DNA of 64,000 nt from Adenophora triphylla var. japonica. Taxonomy: Eukaryota > Streptophyta > Magnoliopsida > Asterales > Campanulaceae. This document shows, piece after piece, positions 1 to 12,148 of the stretch. Every line of letters starts with the position of its first letter. The stretch's first letter is position 1. Below the pieces are notes generated by a model. The model had not been told where the DNA came from, made no database searches, and worked only from the letters and a program-made list of their open reading frames with translations. The stretch lies in assembly GCA_022495995.1 (NCBI GenBank), contig JAFEMH010001303.1, forward strand, positions 248,001 through 312,000, given 5' to 3'. A program made the translations under genes and the position numbers.

Positions 1-1307
1 GTTCTATACGATTAAATTGAATTTTTATGAGATAGAATTTACCAACCTTTATTGCTTTCTGGTCTTGAGCTATCGAACAATATATCGGTGTGATTTTAAA
101 TCACAATCTTCGATCTTCAAAACCTTTGAATCTTCATATTGCTTTGAACAATAGAACTCTAGGCCTTGATCGTCATACGAGCGAAGACCCTCTAATAGTA
201 TCCACACGTTAGAATGAACCAAGAACGGTTCTTGAGAATTGCTAGATTCTTAAACCTTGGAGAGAATATTGAGAAACCTTTTTGTTGTGAATTTTCTATT
301 GAAAAATTCGGCTAGCTTGATTAGGGTTTACAGACTGCATATTTATACTACCTTAGTATTGATATTAGTTTCCTAATCGAATTAGGAAACTTCTCTGTAT
401 ACGCCTCATGCCTTAATGTGTCGCACGACCCAGGACTCCATATGGCAAGTTCTGTCGCGCGGCATATTAAATCAGTTCAGGAACTCTCAATCATTCTTTC
501 TTTGGTTTAACCAATTCATTCTAGTTGTGTGTGACCCAATAGGATTATATTATGTTGGCAATGAGCTCGATCATATCGACCCTCATAAGACATAAGCGGA
601 CTCTAGCAAGCCATTAGGTCTATCCAAATAATATAACGTAAGAGTTCACGTTTTCAATGGTACACTTCCATTTCTCCCTTTGTCTCACGATGTTATATTG
701 AACACAAGTCATGGTCCTCGTCAACTTGTATTTGTTCAATGCTTTCTCGATCTTGAGTATAATGATAATCCAATCGCATTGAGGTGTGGCCACACGCTTT
801 CAACATTATCACTCATAGAGGGGCCCAAGCAAAACATCTCTCTTTCGAGGGACAAATTCCATCTTGACTTATCATCCTTCCCATCATGAATCTGATCATA
901 CCAAAGATAGCCTTTATAAATATCGTGTTAAGATATCGTTTGACTAAAATCAAACATGACTTTCATCATATGTAAGGTCATGATAATCTCAGGTCTAGGG
1001 ACTAAATGAAGTGACCATATGAGATTTAATTATGACATATGACCATGACATAAATCTCATACGGGTCAAGTCCAGTCACTTGTTCTCTAACAAGTACCCA
1101 TAATTTTAGTGTGCATCTCTATGCATATAATCATCATATGATTATCCATTAACAATTATACTAATTATTCTCTTAATAATCAGGGACAGAGATTATTACC
1201 ATAAATATGCAAACTACATAATAATCAAATAATAAACTTAAACGATAAAGATGATACATAACGGTTCTCAGTTAAACATAACTAAAGCCTAGGGCATTAG
1301 ACCAACA
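1..1307 (-). repeat. 3' LTR of copia-1 (outer end cut by window)
   Basis: Position 1 aligns with 6512 in the right LTR, and both copies run without net length change to a CCAACA end at 1307 / 7818. The first 71 bp of the LTR (TGTTGGGTTT...) are missing because the window starts there. Short open frames inside (for example 680-889) recur in the other LTR and are not genes. Confidence 0.92.
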
Positions 1308-1320
1308 ATCTCCCACTTGC
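1308..1320 (-). promoter_or_regulatory. polypurine tract of copia-1
   Basis: On the minus strand the bases just before the 3' LTR read AAGTGGGAGAT. This is the usual plus-strand primer of plant copia elements and sits directly against the LTR boundary. Confidence 0.8.
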
Positions 1321-1769
1321 ACTAGGCTCCATTTATGTATCAAATACTTATGGACTTAACATGACCATCATGTTTCTGCCTGTGCGAGGGTCTTTGTAAG
1401 TGAATGTCATCATCGGTTGATATTTTTCATATCTTAACTCTTCTCATTCTTTATGAATTCCTAGAATAAGGTCTAAGTGAGTGTTTGGATTGCTGTCTTG
1501 GTTCCATTGTTTGCACAAATGGCACCACAATTGCCACAACAAAAGTCTCACCGATTAGTGATACTTGGAACATTTCCAGATCACTAATGAACTTTTGATC
1601 CAAACTGCCTCTTTTAGCCACATCATATGTTGCTAAAATTCGGCCTTAGTAGTAGAATCGGCTACAATTTCTGCTTGAAATTCTTCCAATCAAATTGCAC
1701 TTCTAATAAGCATAAACACAAATCCTAATTGCGATTTTAAAATAACTTTGTCAGTTTGGAAGCTAGCAT

Positions 1770-4480
1770 CTATGTAACCCTTACAACAAGATTAACTTCC
1801 AATCTTTCAAATACCAAGAACGTATCCTTAGTTCTTCTCAAGTACTTAAGGATCATCTTGACTGTCATCCAATGGTTTACATCAGGATCATATTGGTATC
1901 GACTCATCATGCTCAAAGCATATGAGACGTCGTGTCTAGTATAAATCATGGCATACATGACAGATCCAAATGCCGAAGCATATGGAACTTCATTCATTTC
2001 CCTTTTGCTCATCAGTTGTCATAAGACAATGAATATTGCTAAGAGAAATACCATGAACCATTGACAAGCTATTCTTCTTAGACTCTTCTAAGAACCTTGT
2101 CAATGTGAACACTTTGACTCAAACCAATTTATCCTTCTAGATCTATCTCTATAGATCTTGATGCCAAGGATGTAAGCGGCTTCACCCATATCTTTTATTG
2201 AGAAAACTTTCCTTGACCAAGACTTGACAGTCTTAAGTGTCGGAACTTTGTTTTTCCAATGAGTAAGATATCATTGTAATAAGACAATAGAAATAATACT
2301 ATGCTCCCACTGAATTTCATGTATACACAAGGTTCATCTTCGTACTTGATGAAGTCAAACTCTTTGACCAATTCATCAAAACGAAGATTCCAATTTCTTG
2401 AAGCTTGCTTCAACCCATCTTATGGATCTTTGCAACATGCATACTTTGTCAGAATTTCTCGGATCGTCAAAACACTCGGGTTGTGTACTGTACACATCCT
2501 TAATAATCTTTCTATTTAAAGAAAGTCGTTTGACATCCATTTGTCATGTCGCATAGTCATAATATGTGATAATGGCAATTGAAACTCTAACAGACTTCGA
2601 CATTGTAACTGGCAAAAAGGTTTCAACATAGTCGATACTATGAATTTGCCTAAATACTTTGCTACAATCCTTAGTCATGAAATTATACACCTTCCCATCC
2701 ATGTCGGTCTTAAAGACATACTTGTACCCTTTAGTTTTTACACCTTTAGGTAGCTCAATCAAGTTCCAAACTTGATCATCAAACATGGATTGTAATTCGG
2801 ATTCTATGATTCCTAACCATTTATCCAAATTAGGAGTGGACATCGCCTCAAGATAGGAAGTAGGATCGTCATTCTTAATTACTTTTACTTCATTACTTTC
2901 CGATATGAGAAATCAATATTTCTCAAGTTCGGATTGTAACCTATCTGATCTACGATGGACTTGTGCATCTTGAACCGGTTTCACAACTCTTTGTGAACTT
3001 GGTTCCGTCTCTACTCTTGGATCCATGTCATTTTCAGGTTCTTGAACTTTCTTCAAGATTAATTTTACTCCCACTAGATTCTTTATTGAGAAACTATTTC
3101 TCAAGAAACAAATCGTGTAGAGCAACAAACGTTTTGTTCTCTTTGCGGTTGTAAGATTAATTTCCGAAAATAACTTAGTCAAATTTGGTGCTAACTTATA
3201 AGAGACAAGTCTCTTTACATAAGACTCGCAACCCCAAATCTTCATGAACGACAAACTAAGTTTTCTTCCATGCCACATCTTATGTGGGGCCTTAGGAACC
3301 AATTTAGTAAGGACTCAATTCAGTGTAACCGCGTTATTTCTAATGCTTATCCTCAAAAGGAATTAGGAAAGTCAACTTGACACATCATCGAATGAACCAT
3401 GTCCTACAAGGTTCAATTCCTCCTATCAGACACACCATACAATGTGGTGTTCCGGGTGGAGTCACCTCTGAAACGATTTCACGGTTTTGAGATGATTGTC
3501 AAACTCTTGGCTCAAATATTCACCACCTCGATCTAATCGAAGTACTTAATAGTTTTGCCAAGTTGTTTTGCACTTCATCTTGAAATGTTCGAAACATCTC
3601 AAACGATTCACCTTTGGACTTCATCAGATAGACATAGTCATATCTAGATAAGTCTTTAGTGAAATGTGATGAAATACCGAAGTCTTCCCCTAGCAATGCT
3701 ACTTAATGGTCCATATACATCTCATGTATAATGACCAATAAGTCACTAGCCCTCCCACTACTCTTAGTGTAGGGTGGTTTGGTCAATAATCCCAATAAAT
3801 AAGATCCACATTCCTCAAATGATTCATGGTCATATGAGTCTAAAAGTCCATGTTAATGGAGTTTAGATATATGTTTCTTATTTATTTGATCAAGCCGGCA
3901 ATGCCATATGAACGCGTTGTTCATATTGTTCAGTTCAGAATTCCTATTTATATTTTAGATATCTTCATTATTTTGTTTCTTAACATCAAGGATATGAAGA
4001 CCATTCAATGACATATGCAATACAATAAGGCATATCATTAAATAAATATAAAACTTCTTATCCTTAATAAGAAAATTATATCCTTCATCATCCATTTAAG
4101 AGACGAAAATAATACTCCTACCTAAATCCGGAACGTAGTGACTCTTGTTCAAAACAAGTACTAGTCCTTTAGGCAAAGCGACTTCATAAGTCCCTATGGT
4201 TAATGCAGCAACTATTGCTCCATTCCCACGCATAGGTTTAATTTACCTTCTTTGAGTAGTTTTCTATTCTTTGTCCCTTGCACATTTTTTCAACAAATGT
4301 GGGATCCAATCCGGTATCATATACCCAAGAACAAGAAGTCAAAATGAAAATATCTATCATATAGATATTTGAAGTAGTAGCAATCATATTGCCCTTCTTC
4401 ACCTTTTAGGCCTTCCTAATAAGCCTTGCAACTTTGCTTCCAATGGTCAATCTCATTGCAATGGTAGCAAACTGCATCCT
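1770..4480 (-). pseudogene. copia-1 gag-pol polyprotein, decayed
   Basis: Recognisable pieces, in order on the minus strand, are a CCHC zinc knuckle CYHCNEIDHWKQSC (~4472-4424) followed at once by a TAG stop; a protease-like WVYDTG (~4320); a GAG-pre-integrase piece WHCRLDQINK (~3910-3880); and the integrase C-terminal part, with PHKMWHGRKLSL and WGCESYV (3302-2913). Reverse transcriptase follows, with LDKWLGIIESELQSM and, in place of YVDD, an altered LLSYYNDILLIG (2843-2195). The last piece is the RNase H region with RYQYDPDVNHW and ILKYLRRTKD (2012-1770). In an intact element this polyprotein would package, copy and integrate the RNA. Here the frames are broken many times and the RT catalytic box is changed, so no active enzyme is expected. 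The closest relative in the window is copia-3. Confidence 0.85.
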
Positions 4481-6427
4481 TTTCGAGACACTTTTGGGTT
4501 TAGCCTATTTGGCTTTGGCAACTTTTGCCCTAGGTTTAGCAACCTTTGCTTTACCATCTTTCCCTTCCTTTATGAACCACTTTCTTGTGTCAACTATTAA
4601 CACATTTGCGGATTGCTCCTTCTTTCATCTCATGAATTAAGAGCTTTCACCACAACATACATCTTTTGCTTAGCTTGCATTTTGGAACATTTCCTTTTGC
4701 ATTGTGCTAGAACAAAAGTAACTTTCATGTGTTCAAGGTTCTTCATAAGAGCCTTTCAAACATTGTGGCAAGTATAAGGCAAACAACATCATAGGAATCA
4801 TCTCTATGTTTCTCATGTTTCTCCTTATCTGCCCTTTGCAACATTTACAGTAGGTTCAGTGGGAACAGATTCGTCAAGAACGTACACATTTACCCAAGAA
4901 TCATTCTTTAGGCTTCTGATCCAATCAGAATTATTTGTATCGCTCCTTTCGAACTTTGTCCTTCATAAGGACGAATCGCAATTATCATTATGTAATGCTA
5001 CTTCTACAACAAAATATACAAATTATATGAACACATATCAATACCAACACATTTATCATCTAAGCACAAATAATGTATTTTACAAATACTCCCACTAAAT
5101 CATACACCTTCCAATGCAAATAAGCATAATATGCATTTAATGGGCTGAGATCCATCTTTAATTCAATCTCAAGTACGTTATGGCGCACCGCTCAAGATTA
5201 AATTAATTAGGTAGAAAACATCAATCATATCGTATATGACTCTTAGATCTTTTATGAGATTTGTTTAAGACATCCTATGTTTAAGCATATTTTAATTTCA
5301 TCTTATGCCTTGGGTCCAAAACCATTTTGATAACCCAATTAAGTTCATCTACTTTAAACGTATAGGAACCACCATTTCCTCATCTTGCTCGCAAACGGAA
5401 TAGAATCAAAGCACCTTGCTATGGCAAGCCCACCCAAAACTATCTGAGTGGTCTCAAGTGTTTTAATCATGGATTGACATAAAGAACTTAAAAGTTAAAT
5501 GAAGGTTCTTTAAAGCAGACTATAAGCATATCAACAAAGATAATCATAACTGAGCACCAGGTAAGTTCCCAAGAAAATAGGTGAGCCACAAGGACTTCTT
5601 AAGTACCAAATCTTCCTTCGATAGAACTCTCATAGTCATGCACAATTATAATACCAATTTGAATGCAACATAATCAATACTTTGTATACTGACTTGTTTC
5701 TCATAAACAATCAGACTCGTAAACTGACTTGTTTCTCATAAACAATCAGATTCCTTCAAATTTTGCGTAAACTGACTTGTTTCTCATAAACAATCAGAAA
5801 ACCAAAATTTAACGTTTCAACAAAACATTTAACAAATTATTATTCAATGTTTCAACTAAACATCTAATAAAATTCTTAACACTTAAGAACAAATAATTCA
5901 TGCATCGCAACAATTAATAAAAACACATTTAAATTAATTAAGCATGCATAAGCAATGAATTAATCTAGCATAGCCCTATAAATTTTATTTTCAGAAATTT
6001 ATAGCATCCAGATTAAGACATAAAACATCTCGGATTATCAACATAATCACAGATCAGCAGAATGATTAACAAACTGATTCTGCACATATTGGCAAGTTAT
6101 GTCGCGCGGCCCCATCAACCAGTTGGCTAGATCTGTCGCGTGACATACCAAGCCCAGCTACCAGATTTTCTCCTCATGGCCAACTCTGTCGCACGACTTG
6201 AGTTGCCAGTTTGGCAGATTTTCTGAATTTCAATCAATTCCAATCATAAAGCAATCAAATCAAGTAAATAGCTTTTACAGATTTAATTCAGCACAGTCAG
6301 AAGACGATTTTCACATTGTTTCACATAAACAATAAATATTCTACCGCATACAAAACATGCAATAAGCATATAAACAATTTATATCTTGATTCTAGCATGT
6401 TAATTCAAACTTAACCATACGAACGGG
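4481..6427 (-). other. copia-1 5' interior: leader and eroded gag, no usable frame
   Basis: Between the zinc knuckle and the primer site no long frame survives. It should hold the leader and gag. A 32-bp direct repeat (5690-5815) and three TGTCGC-type motifs (6101, 6133, 6188) stand out; otherwise I see nothing that can be named. Confidence 0.5.
5688..5816. repeat. three copies of a ~32-bp direct repeat in the copia-1 leader
   Basis: The core CTGACTTGTTTCTCATAAAC followed by AATCAGA occurs three times, the first two adjacent and the third after ~16 bp. Each copy also has imperfect inverted ends (CTGA / TCAG). Confidence 0.8.
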
Positions 6428-6439
6428 GCTCTGATACCA
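6428..6439 (-). promoter_or_regulatory. primer-binding site of copia-1
   Basis: The plus strand reads GCTCTGATACCA, so the minus strand gives TGGTATCAGAGC. This is complementary to the 3' end of initiator tRNA-Met, the usual minus-strand primer of plant copia elements. It lies 1 bp from the LTR. Confidence 0.9.
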
Positions 6440-6440
6440 C

Positions 6441-7818
6441 TGTTGGGTTTTATGGGTCCATGCGCAGCGGAATAAGCATCTAAATAACATAAAACCCAAG
6501 CCCTAAGACCCGTTCTATACGATTAAATTGAATTTTTATGAGATAGAATTTACCAACCTTTATTGCTTTCCGGTCTTGAGCTATCGAACAATATATCAGT
6601 GTGATTTTGAATCACAATCATCGATCTTCAAAACCTTTGAATCTTCATATTGCTTTGAACAATAGAACTCTAGGCCTTGATCGTCATACAAGCGAAGACC
6701 CTCTAATAGTATCCACACGTTAGAATGAACCAAGAACGATTCTTGAGAATTGCTAGATTCTTAAACCTTGGAGAGAATATTGAGAAACCTTTTTGTTGTG
6801 AATTTTCTATTGAAAAATTCGGCTAGCTTGATTAGGGTTTACATACTGCATATTTATACTACCTTAGTATTGATATTAGTTTCCTAATCGAATTAGGAAA
6901 CTGCTCTGTATACGCCTCATGCCTTAATGTGTCGCACGACCCAGGACTCCATATGGCAAGTTCTGTCGCGCGGCGTATTAAGTCAGTTCAGGAACTCTCA
7001 ATCATTCTTTCTTTGGTTTAACCAATTCATTCTAGTTGTGTGTAACCCAATAGGATTATATTATGTTGGCAATGAGCTCGATCATATCGACCCTCATAAG
7101 ACATAAGCGGACTCTAGCAAGCCATTATGTCTAACCAAATAATATAACGTAAGAGTTCACGTTTCCAATGGTACACTTCCATTTCTCCCTTTGTCTCACG
7201 ATGTTATATTGAACACAAGTCATGGTCCTCGTCAACTTGTATTTGTTCAATGCTTTCTCGATCTTGAGTATAATGATAATCCAATTGCATTGGGGTGTGG
7301 CCACACGCTTTCATCATTTTCACTCATCGAGGGGCCCAAGCAAAACATCTCTCTTTCGAGGGACAAATTCCATCTTGACTTATCATCCTTCCCATCATGA
7401 ATCCGATCATGCCAAAGATAGCCTTTATAAATATCGTGTTAAGATATCGTTTGACTAAAATCAAACATGACTTTCATCATATGTAAGGTCATGATAATCT
7501 CAGGTCTAGGGACTAAATGAAGTGACCATATGAGATTTAATTATGACATTTGACCATGACATAAATCTCATACGGGTCAAGTCCAGTCACTTGTTCTCTA
7601 ACAAGTACCCATAATTTCAATGTGCATCTCTATGTATATAATCATCATATGATTATCCATTGACAATTATACTAATTATTCTCTTAATAATCAGGGACGA
7701 AGATTAGTACCATAAATATGCAAACTACATAATAATCAAATAATAAACTTAAACGATAAAGATGATACATAACGGTTCTCAGTTAAACATAACTAAAGCC
7801 TAGGGCATTATACCAACA
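6441..7818 (-). repeat. 5' LTR of copia-1
   Basis: 1378 bp with TGTTGG...CCAACA ends. It contains two TGTCGC-type motifs (6931, 6964) that also occur in the left LTR and in the leader. As the 5' LTR it should carry the promoter; I cannot fix the transcription start. Confidence 0.9.
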
Positions 7819-7852
7819 GTCTTTCCCCCCAAAACCCTCCGGCGTGAGAATC

Positions 7853-7857
7853 ATTAA
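7853..7857. repeat. target-site duplication, left copy (ATTAA)
   Basis: Five bases directly before the TGTCACG end of the solo LTR, matched by 11107-11111 directly after its CCACA end. Confidence 0.8.
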
Positions 7858-9383
7858 TGTCACGATCCCAACCTTAGGCACCCTTTTGGTCACGTGTTGA
7901 GCACGGTGAGTGGGGTGAGTAGCATTTTATCTTAGGCATTTCCTAATATTTGTGATTTTTATGTGTTGGTTTTAACATTTTAATATTGATTTGGCATTTT
8001 AATGATGCTAATAAAGTAATTTTAATTATTTAATGTCTAAATGGAATAAATAGGGATTTTGTAGTAAAGTTATAATATTGAAAATTTCAATAAAAAGCCT
8101 TATATAAGTTGAGGGGCTTATATGTTAAAAGTGAAACTCAAGGGAGTTAATTGAAATAAATTGAATCCTGGAGGGCTAAAGTGAAAATTTGGTTTATAAA
8201 TATCCTTACTATTCTTCTTCCTTCTTGATAATTCCGAGCGTTGGAGAGAAAGAAAGAAAAAATCTCTCAGTCCTTTCCTCCGTTCCAAAACCCTTTTGAT
8301 TTTATATCTTCCAAATATTCCTAAAAATTAATCGATGCTCCGTTTTTCGATCCGACTGCGACAAAGCGATCAGGGAGACGAGGAGAACATTTAGAGCCTA
8401 TCAGATCGTCTTTTTATTTCGGCATATTTTTGGGTAAGTTATTATGATTTCTTTCAAATAATTGTTCATTTAATGTTTAAGATGATATTTGTGGTATAAA
8501 AATGATTCTTGGTATTTTTGAAACAAATTGTAATTTAGTTGGAATTGTTTTGGAAAAGTGGAACTAGGTTTGGTAACATGAATGGCGGTTCAAGTTGAAG
8601 AATAGTGTTAAAAGGGATTTTAAGATGTTAGTGGCTAAGTTTGTAAAGTGTTGTTATATACGTTATAAGATGTTATTATTACCATATAAATGATTTTTGA
8701 TAAATTTGACAACTTGGTTGGCCTTTGAAATGATGAAAGATGGTTCGGAGATAAGTAGGATGATGGGTGGGAATGGATGAGTTGGTAATTGAAAAGGTTA
8801 TTATAAAAATTGATTTTGGTTGTTATTAATGTTTTATAAATGAGTTGGTACTTTTGGAACTATTTTCATGAAGAGGGGATGTTGTAGAAAGACTTAGGTT
8901 ATGATGGGTTATAAATGAAGTCTGTAAAGGTTATAACATTTATTTGGGTGACTGAAATGGAAAAAAATGAGTTGGGTTGAATTAGAAAATTTAGATGTCA
9001 TGACTTTAGGAATTGGACAGGAATTGATGAAATTGTGTTTTAATGGCGGTTGGGAATTCTAGAACCAATTTAGTTAAGTTGGAATGATCATATGAAGTTA
9101 AATGATCTTGAAATGTGTTATTAACTATGTTTAGAACTTGGTTACTTTATTTTCTTGGCTTGGGAAATGGAGTAGGAAGAAGTTGGGGTTAAGGTTATGG
9201 CAAAGTTGGTAGAAGGGTTAGAGTGACATGGGAAATAGATGTTCTATAGGATGAATTGAATGTTGTTATGTGTTAAAATGAGTATAGAACTGGGTTTGGG
9301 TTGGGTTGATGTAGCTTTGGGAAGTTGGAATGTGGTTTTGGTGTTTGGGTGGTGCTGATGTTGAAAAGGCAACATTTCTGGTG

Positions 9384-9523
9384 TTGGGCACGACTCGTGC
9401 CCTGGAGCACGAGTAGTGACCCTCAGCTTGGAGTCGTGATATACAGTCGTGAGAATTTGGGCAGTCGTGCAGGGGTTTGGCACGACTCGTACCCTGGAGC
9501 ACGAGTCGTGCCCAGGACTGGTT
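9384..9523. repeat. inverted and direct GCACGACTCGTGCC-type repeats
   Basis: Two blocks, each reading like cacgactcgt.ccctgg then agcacgagt.gtg, lie about 95 bp apart. Each block is nearly palindromic, so the segment can fold into GC-rich stems unlike the AT-rich surroundings. Confidence 0.7.
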
Positions 9524-10035
9524 TGGGGTATAAATTTCAACCACTTGGAACCTAAGCAATCTAGTTCGGATTTGGTCCTTCCTTAACTATAATCCTAGAG
9601 TAACATTAGTACTTTACCATGGCATTTTAAATAGACCAAAATGATATTGGGAAAGTCCTTACATCTTGCTTTGAAAATGGTTAAAAGACTTGATTTAAAA
9701 AGTAACCAAAGTAATAAAAGTTGGTAAATGATTATGTAAACTTTATAAAAAGTGTTCAATGATATGACAGGGATATCTAGGGCCTACTTGATTTACATTG
9801 GGCCATTTGTAATCACTTATTCATGTATACTGGTTTATTTAGTGCATAAAATAAATGTTGCACTGCGCTATTGGGTTGAACAAGAATATTAATACCCTGT
9901 TGTTGAATTGTTGCTACTCAATACTGTTAAGTTATATGTCACATGATATCATTGGATTTAACATGTGTATGCATACCCTGTTATGGATTATTGTGACTCA
10001 ATAGAGTTTATATATATGTTACACTGTTTGAGGTT

Positions 10036-10235
10036 TAAACATGAGTAATTGTACCATGTTGTATATGTTAAACATGAGTAATTGTACCATGTTCTATACT
10101 GTTAAACATGAGTAATTGTACCATGTTGTATATGTTAAACATGAGTAATTGTACCATATTGTATATGTTAAACATGAGTAATTGTACCATGTTGGATATG
10201 AATAAACATGAGTAATTGTACCATGTTATATATTG
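10036..10235. repeat. minisatellite, six ~33-bp units
   Basis: The unit TAAACATGAGTAATTGTACC plus ATGTTGTATATGT repeats six times in a row with few changes. Confidence 0.92.
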
Positions 10236-11111
10236 TTATCCCTATATGTGGATTTGACTTCAAGTAACTGTTATGTGCTTGAATATGAATGTGATATGTG
10301 ATTGATATCAGCTGATATTTCGGGGGTATAATGGAATGCGACCACTTATGAGAAGTTGTAACATAAGGTGCTCGGATTTCATTATACCTATGTTCGTTTC
10401 CACCCCACTGTGGCCACAGTTTGGGGCTCAGTTACTATGTATATGCCTAAGCAGTTCATAGGATACTGATACCTTACATGGTTCCCTGAAAAATGGGTCT
10501 TGTAAGGCGTGAATATGCCTAAGCAGTTCACAAATAAAATGGGTTTCAATCCCAATGTAGTACGACTTATTGTTCAGACGGGAAAAGGTAAGGTCAGGTA
10601 ACGTAAGGTGTTTACTGCATTCCAAATGTGATATTATGCAACTTGTTTATGTGTTGCATTCTTATATGGCATATTGCTGCATGCATAATAACTTACTGAG
10701 ATTCTTTCTCACCCCTTCTCCCTTTAATTTTTTTAGTTTGAGCTGAGACAGGTAGACCAGACCGGTGAGGCCGGAAAGGAGTTTGGACCGTCTTTTGGGT
10801 TGTCCAGGTATGGTTAGTGTTTGGGGAGTTGGGAATGAGGTGTGATTGTTATTATTTTGGGAAAAAGTTGTGTATAAAGTTTTATAAATATTTTCAGTTG
10901 TAATGTTGTAAATTAAAACAGGTTATGGTTTGGTTTAAAGCAGGTTGAAATCACCTCCTAGTGGAGAGGTCATGTCCTTTTGGTTTCAAAAGTTTATTCA
11001 ACTTTTAAATTATTTAAATAAAATTTTTTAATTTAATAGGAGATAGTTTGGGGACCCTCCAGCCGGGGCACGAGTTTATAGGTCCCGGGGTTGGGGAGGC
11101 CCCACAATTAA

Positions 11112-11858
11112 TCTCATTCATAACATATATTAAAATAATCTTAAACATTTATAGATAGAGAGAGGAGAGAGAAAGCTTGTAACTTGAGACATACCTCTTC
11201 AAATGGAGGGAGGGAGTATATATATGGTCAAACAAGTCATTATCATTATCATACTTACTTTACACGTGTCATGCATGTAACGGGGGAAAATCTAACAAAA
11301 GATTTCATTTGGATAAGGTCAAGGCCAGAAACTTGACATGTTGCATGTTCCCTACTTGGAGACATCAGCATGCTGCGACAATCCACTTGCTGCATGCGAC
11401 AATCAAGCCTTGACGACATGCGAGAATCAAGCCATATGCGGGAATCCAGCCATAACCATAACTATAAACATGACTTAGACCAATCATACGAGAACCAAAC
11501 TTTGACGAGATCCTCACGACATATGGGCCCATATAGTCCATATTTGGACTTGGGCCGGGTTAACCCTTATGGGTCAAAATATTTTGTTATGGCACATCAA
11601 AATCTTTATCACTAGCCCCCCCTCTTATTTTTCACTCGCCTAACCCCTCTATATTTCATTTAAATCTCTTTTTGTTAAAAAAAATATCGAAAATTGTAAA
11701 AGTTAAGGTTATGGGTATTAAACACCCAAAAATATGCTCACATTTTTTTAAATAGTCAGTTTTAGGAAAAATTAGTTTACTCTCATGTTTTGTAAAAACG
11801 AGTTTATAAAAAAAAATGTGAGTGTGCCCTTGTAAGTGTACATGCAATTGTAATAAAA
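11112..11858. other. no gene recognised; short ATGCGACAATCAAGCC-type repeats
   Basis: After a purine-rich stretch the segment 11370-11460 holds several imperfect copies of atgcgacaatcaagcc. They give a small repetitive frame (11370-11615) with no family resemblance. The likely LTR of copia-2 begins near the right end. Nothing else is supported. Confidence 0.4.
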
Positions 11859-12062
11859 TTGTACAGTAGCGAAACTTGATAGAGTGAATATTGAGGTAAA
11901 TATAACTGATATGATTTGATATGTATATATTATAGTTGGTAGGTAAATATCTCCGGAGTGATTCAAGGAGATTTGATTAGATCCTAGTTTATAGGAAAGG
12001 CATTGTATTGTATTTATACTTGATTGAGATGGGAAAACCCTCAAGGGGATTATCTTCTATTA

Positions 12063-12074
12063 TGGTATCAGAGC
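12063..12074 (+). promoter_or_regulatory. primer-binding site of copia-2
   Basis: TGGTATCAGAGC, complementary to the 3' end of initiator tRNA-Met, lies 75 bp before the gag start at 12149. Confidence 0.9.
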
Positions 12075-12148
12075 CTTAGAGCTTGCCACCTCCTTTCTCA
12101 CATTTTTTTCCCGTCTCTCCTTTCTGTTCTACTCCTTTTCTTTTCGCA

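Larger units (their letters stand above)
1..7818 (-). mobile_element. copia-1: Ty1/copia LTR retrotransposon, nearly complete, degenerate
   Basis: Two long direct repeats (1-1307 and 6441-7818) flank a 5.1-kb interior. A tRNA-Met type primer site, read on the minus strand, abuts the right repeat, and a purine-rich tract abuts the left one, so the element runs right to left. Minus-strand domain order is zinc knuckle (~4470), protease (~4310), GAG-pre-integrase (~3900), integrase C-terminal part (~3300-2913), reverse transcriptase (2843-2195), RNase H region (2012-1770). That is the copia order. The interior is full of stops and shifts, so it is non-autonomous now. The two LTRs look nearly identical by eye, suggesting insertion not long ago, perhaps of an already defective copy. 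The outer 71 bp of the left LTR and any left target duplication lie outside the window. Confidence 0.9.
7858..11106 (+). mobile_element. 3.25-kb solo LTR of an unidentified retrotransposon
   Basis: The segment begins TGTCACGATCC and ends GGCCCCACA, that is TG...CA with short inverted ends. It is bounded by the same five bases, ATTAA, at 7853-7857 and 11107-11111. No gag, pol, primer site or purine tract is present. This pattern is what remains when the two LTRs of an element recombine. The great length points to a large-LTR gypsy lineage such as Tekay/Del or Tat, but without coding sequence that is a guess. Strand is unknown and + is nominal. Inside are a six-copy minisatellite and an inverted CACGACTCGTGCC-type repeat. 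Short frames at 9244-9559 are shadows of the latter. Confidence 0.8.

Noticed and set aside
680..889. Frames at 680-889, 7191-7400 and 56156-56392 repeated three times with high similarity
   Set aside because: They lie inside the LTRs of one copia family, so they are conserved by copying, not as genes.
5270..5340. Minus-strand text MVLDPRHKMKLKY resembling a hAT transposase segment
   Set aside because: A single short match within the copia-1 interior with no other hAT motif nearby.
9244..9559. Overlapping frames on both strands in the solo LTR
   Set aside because: They come from near-palindromic CACGACTCGTGCC repeats, which keep both strands open by chance.
10036..10235. Possible CRISPR-like array
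   Set aside because: The units are directly adjacent without unique spacers, in plant DNA: a minisatellite.
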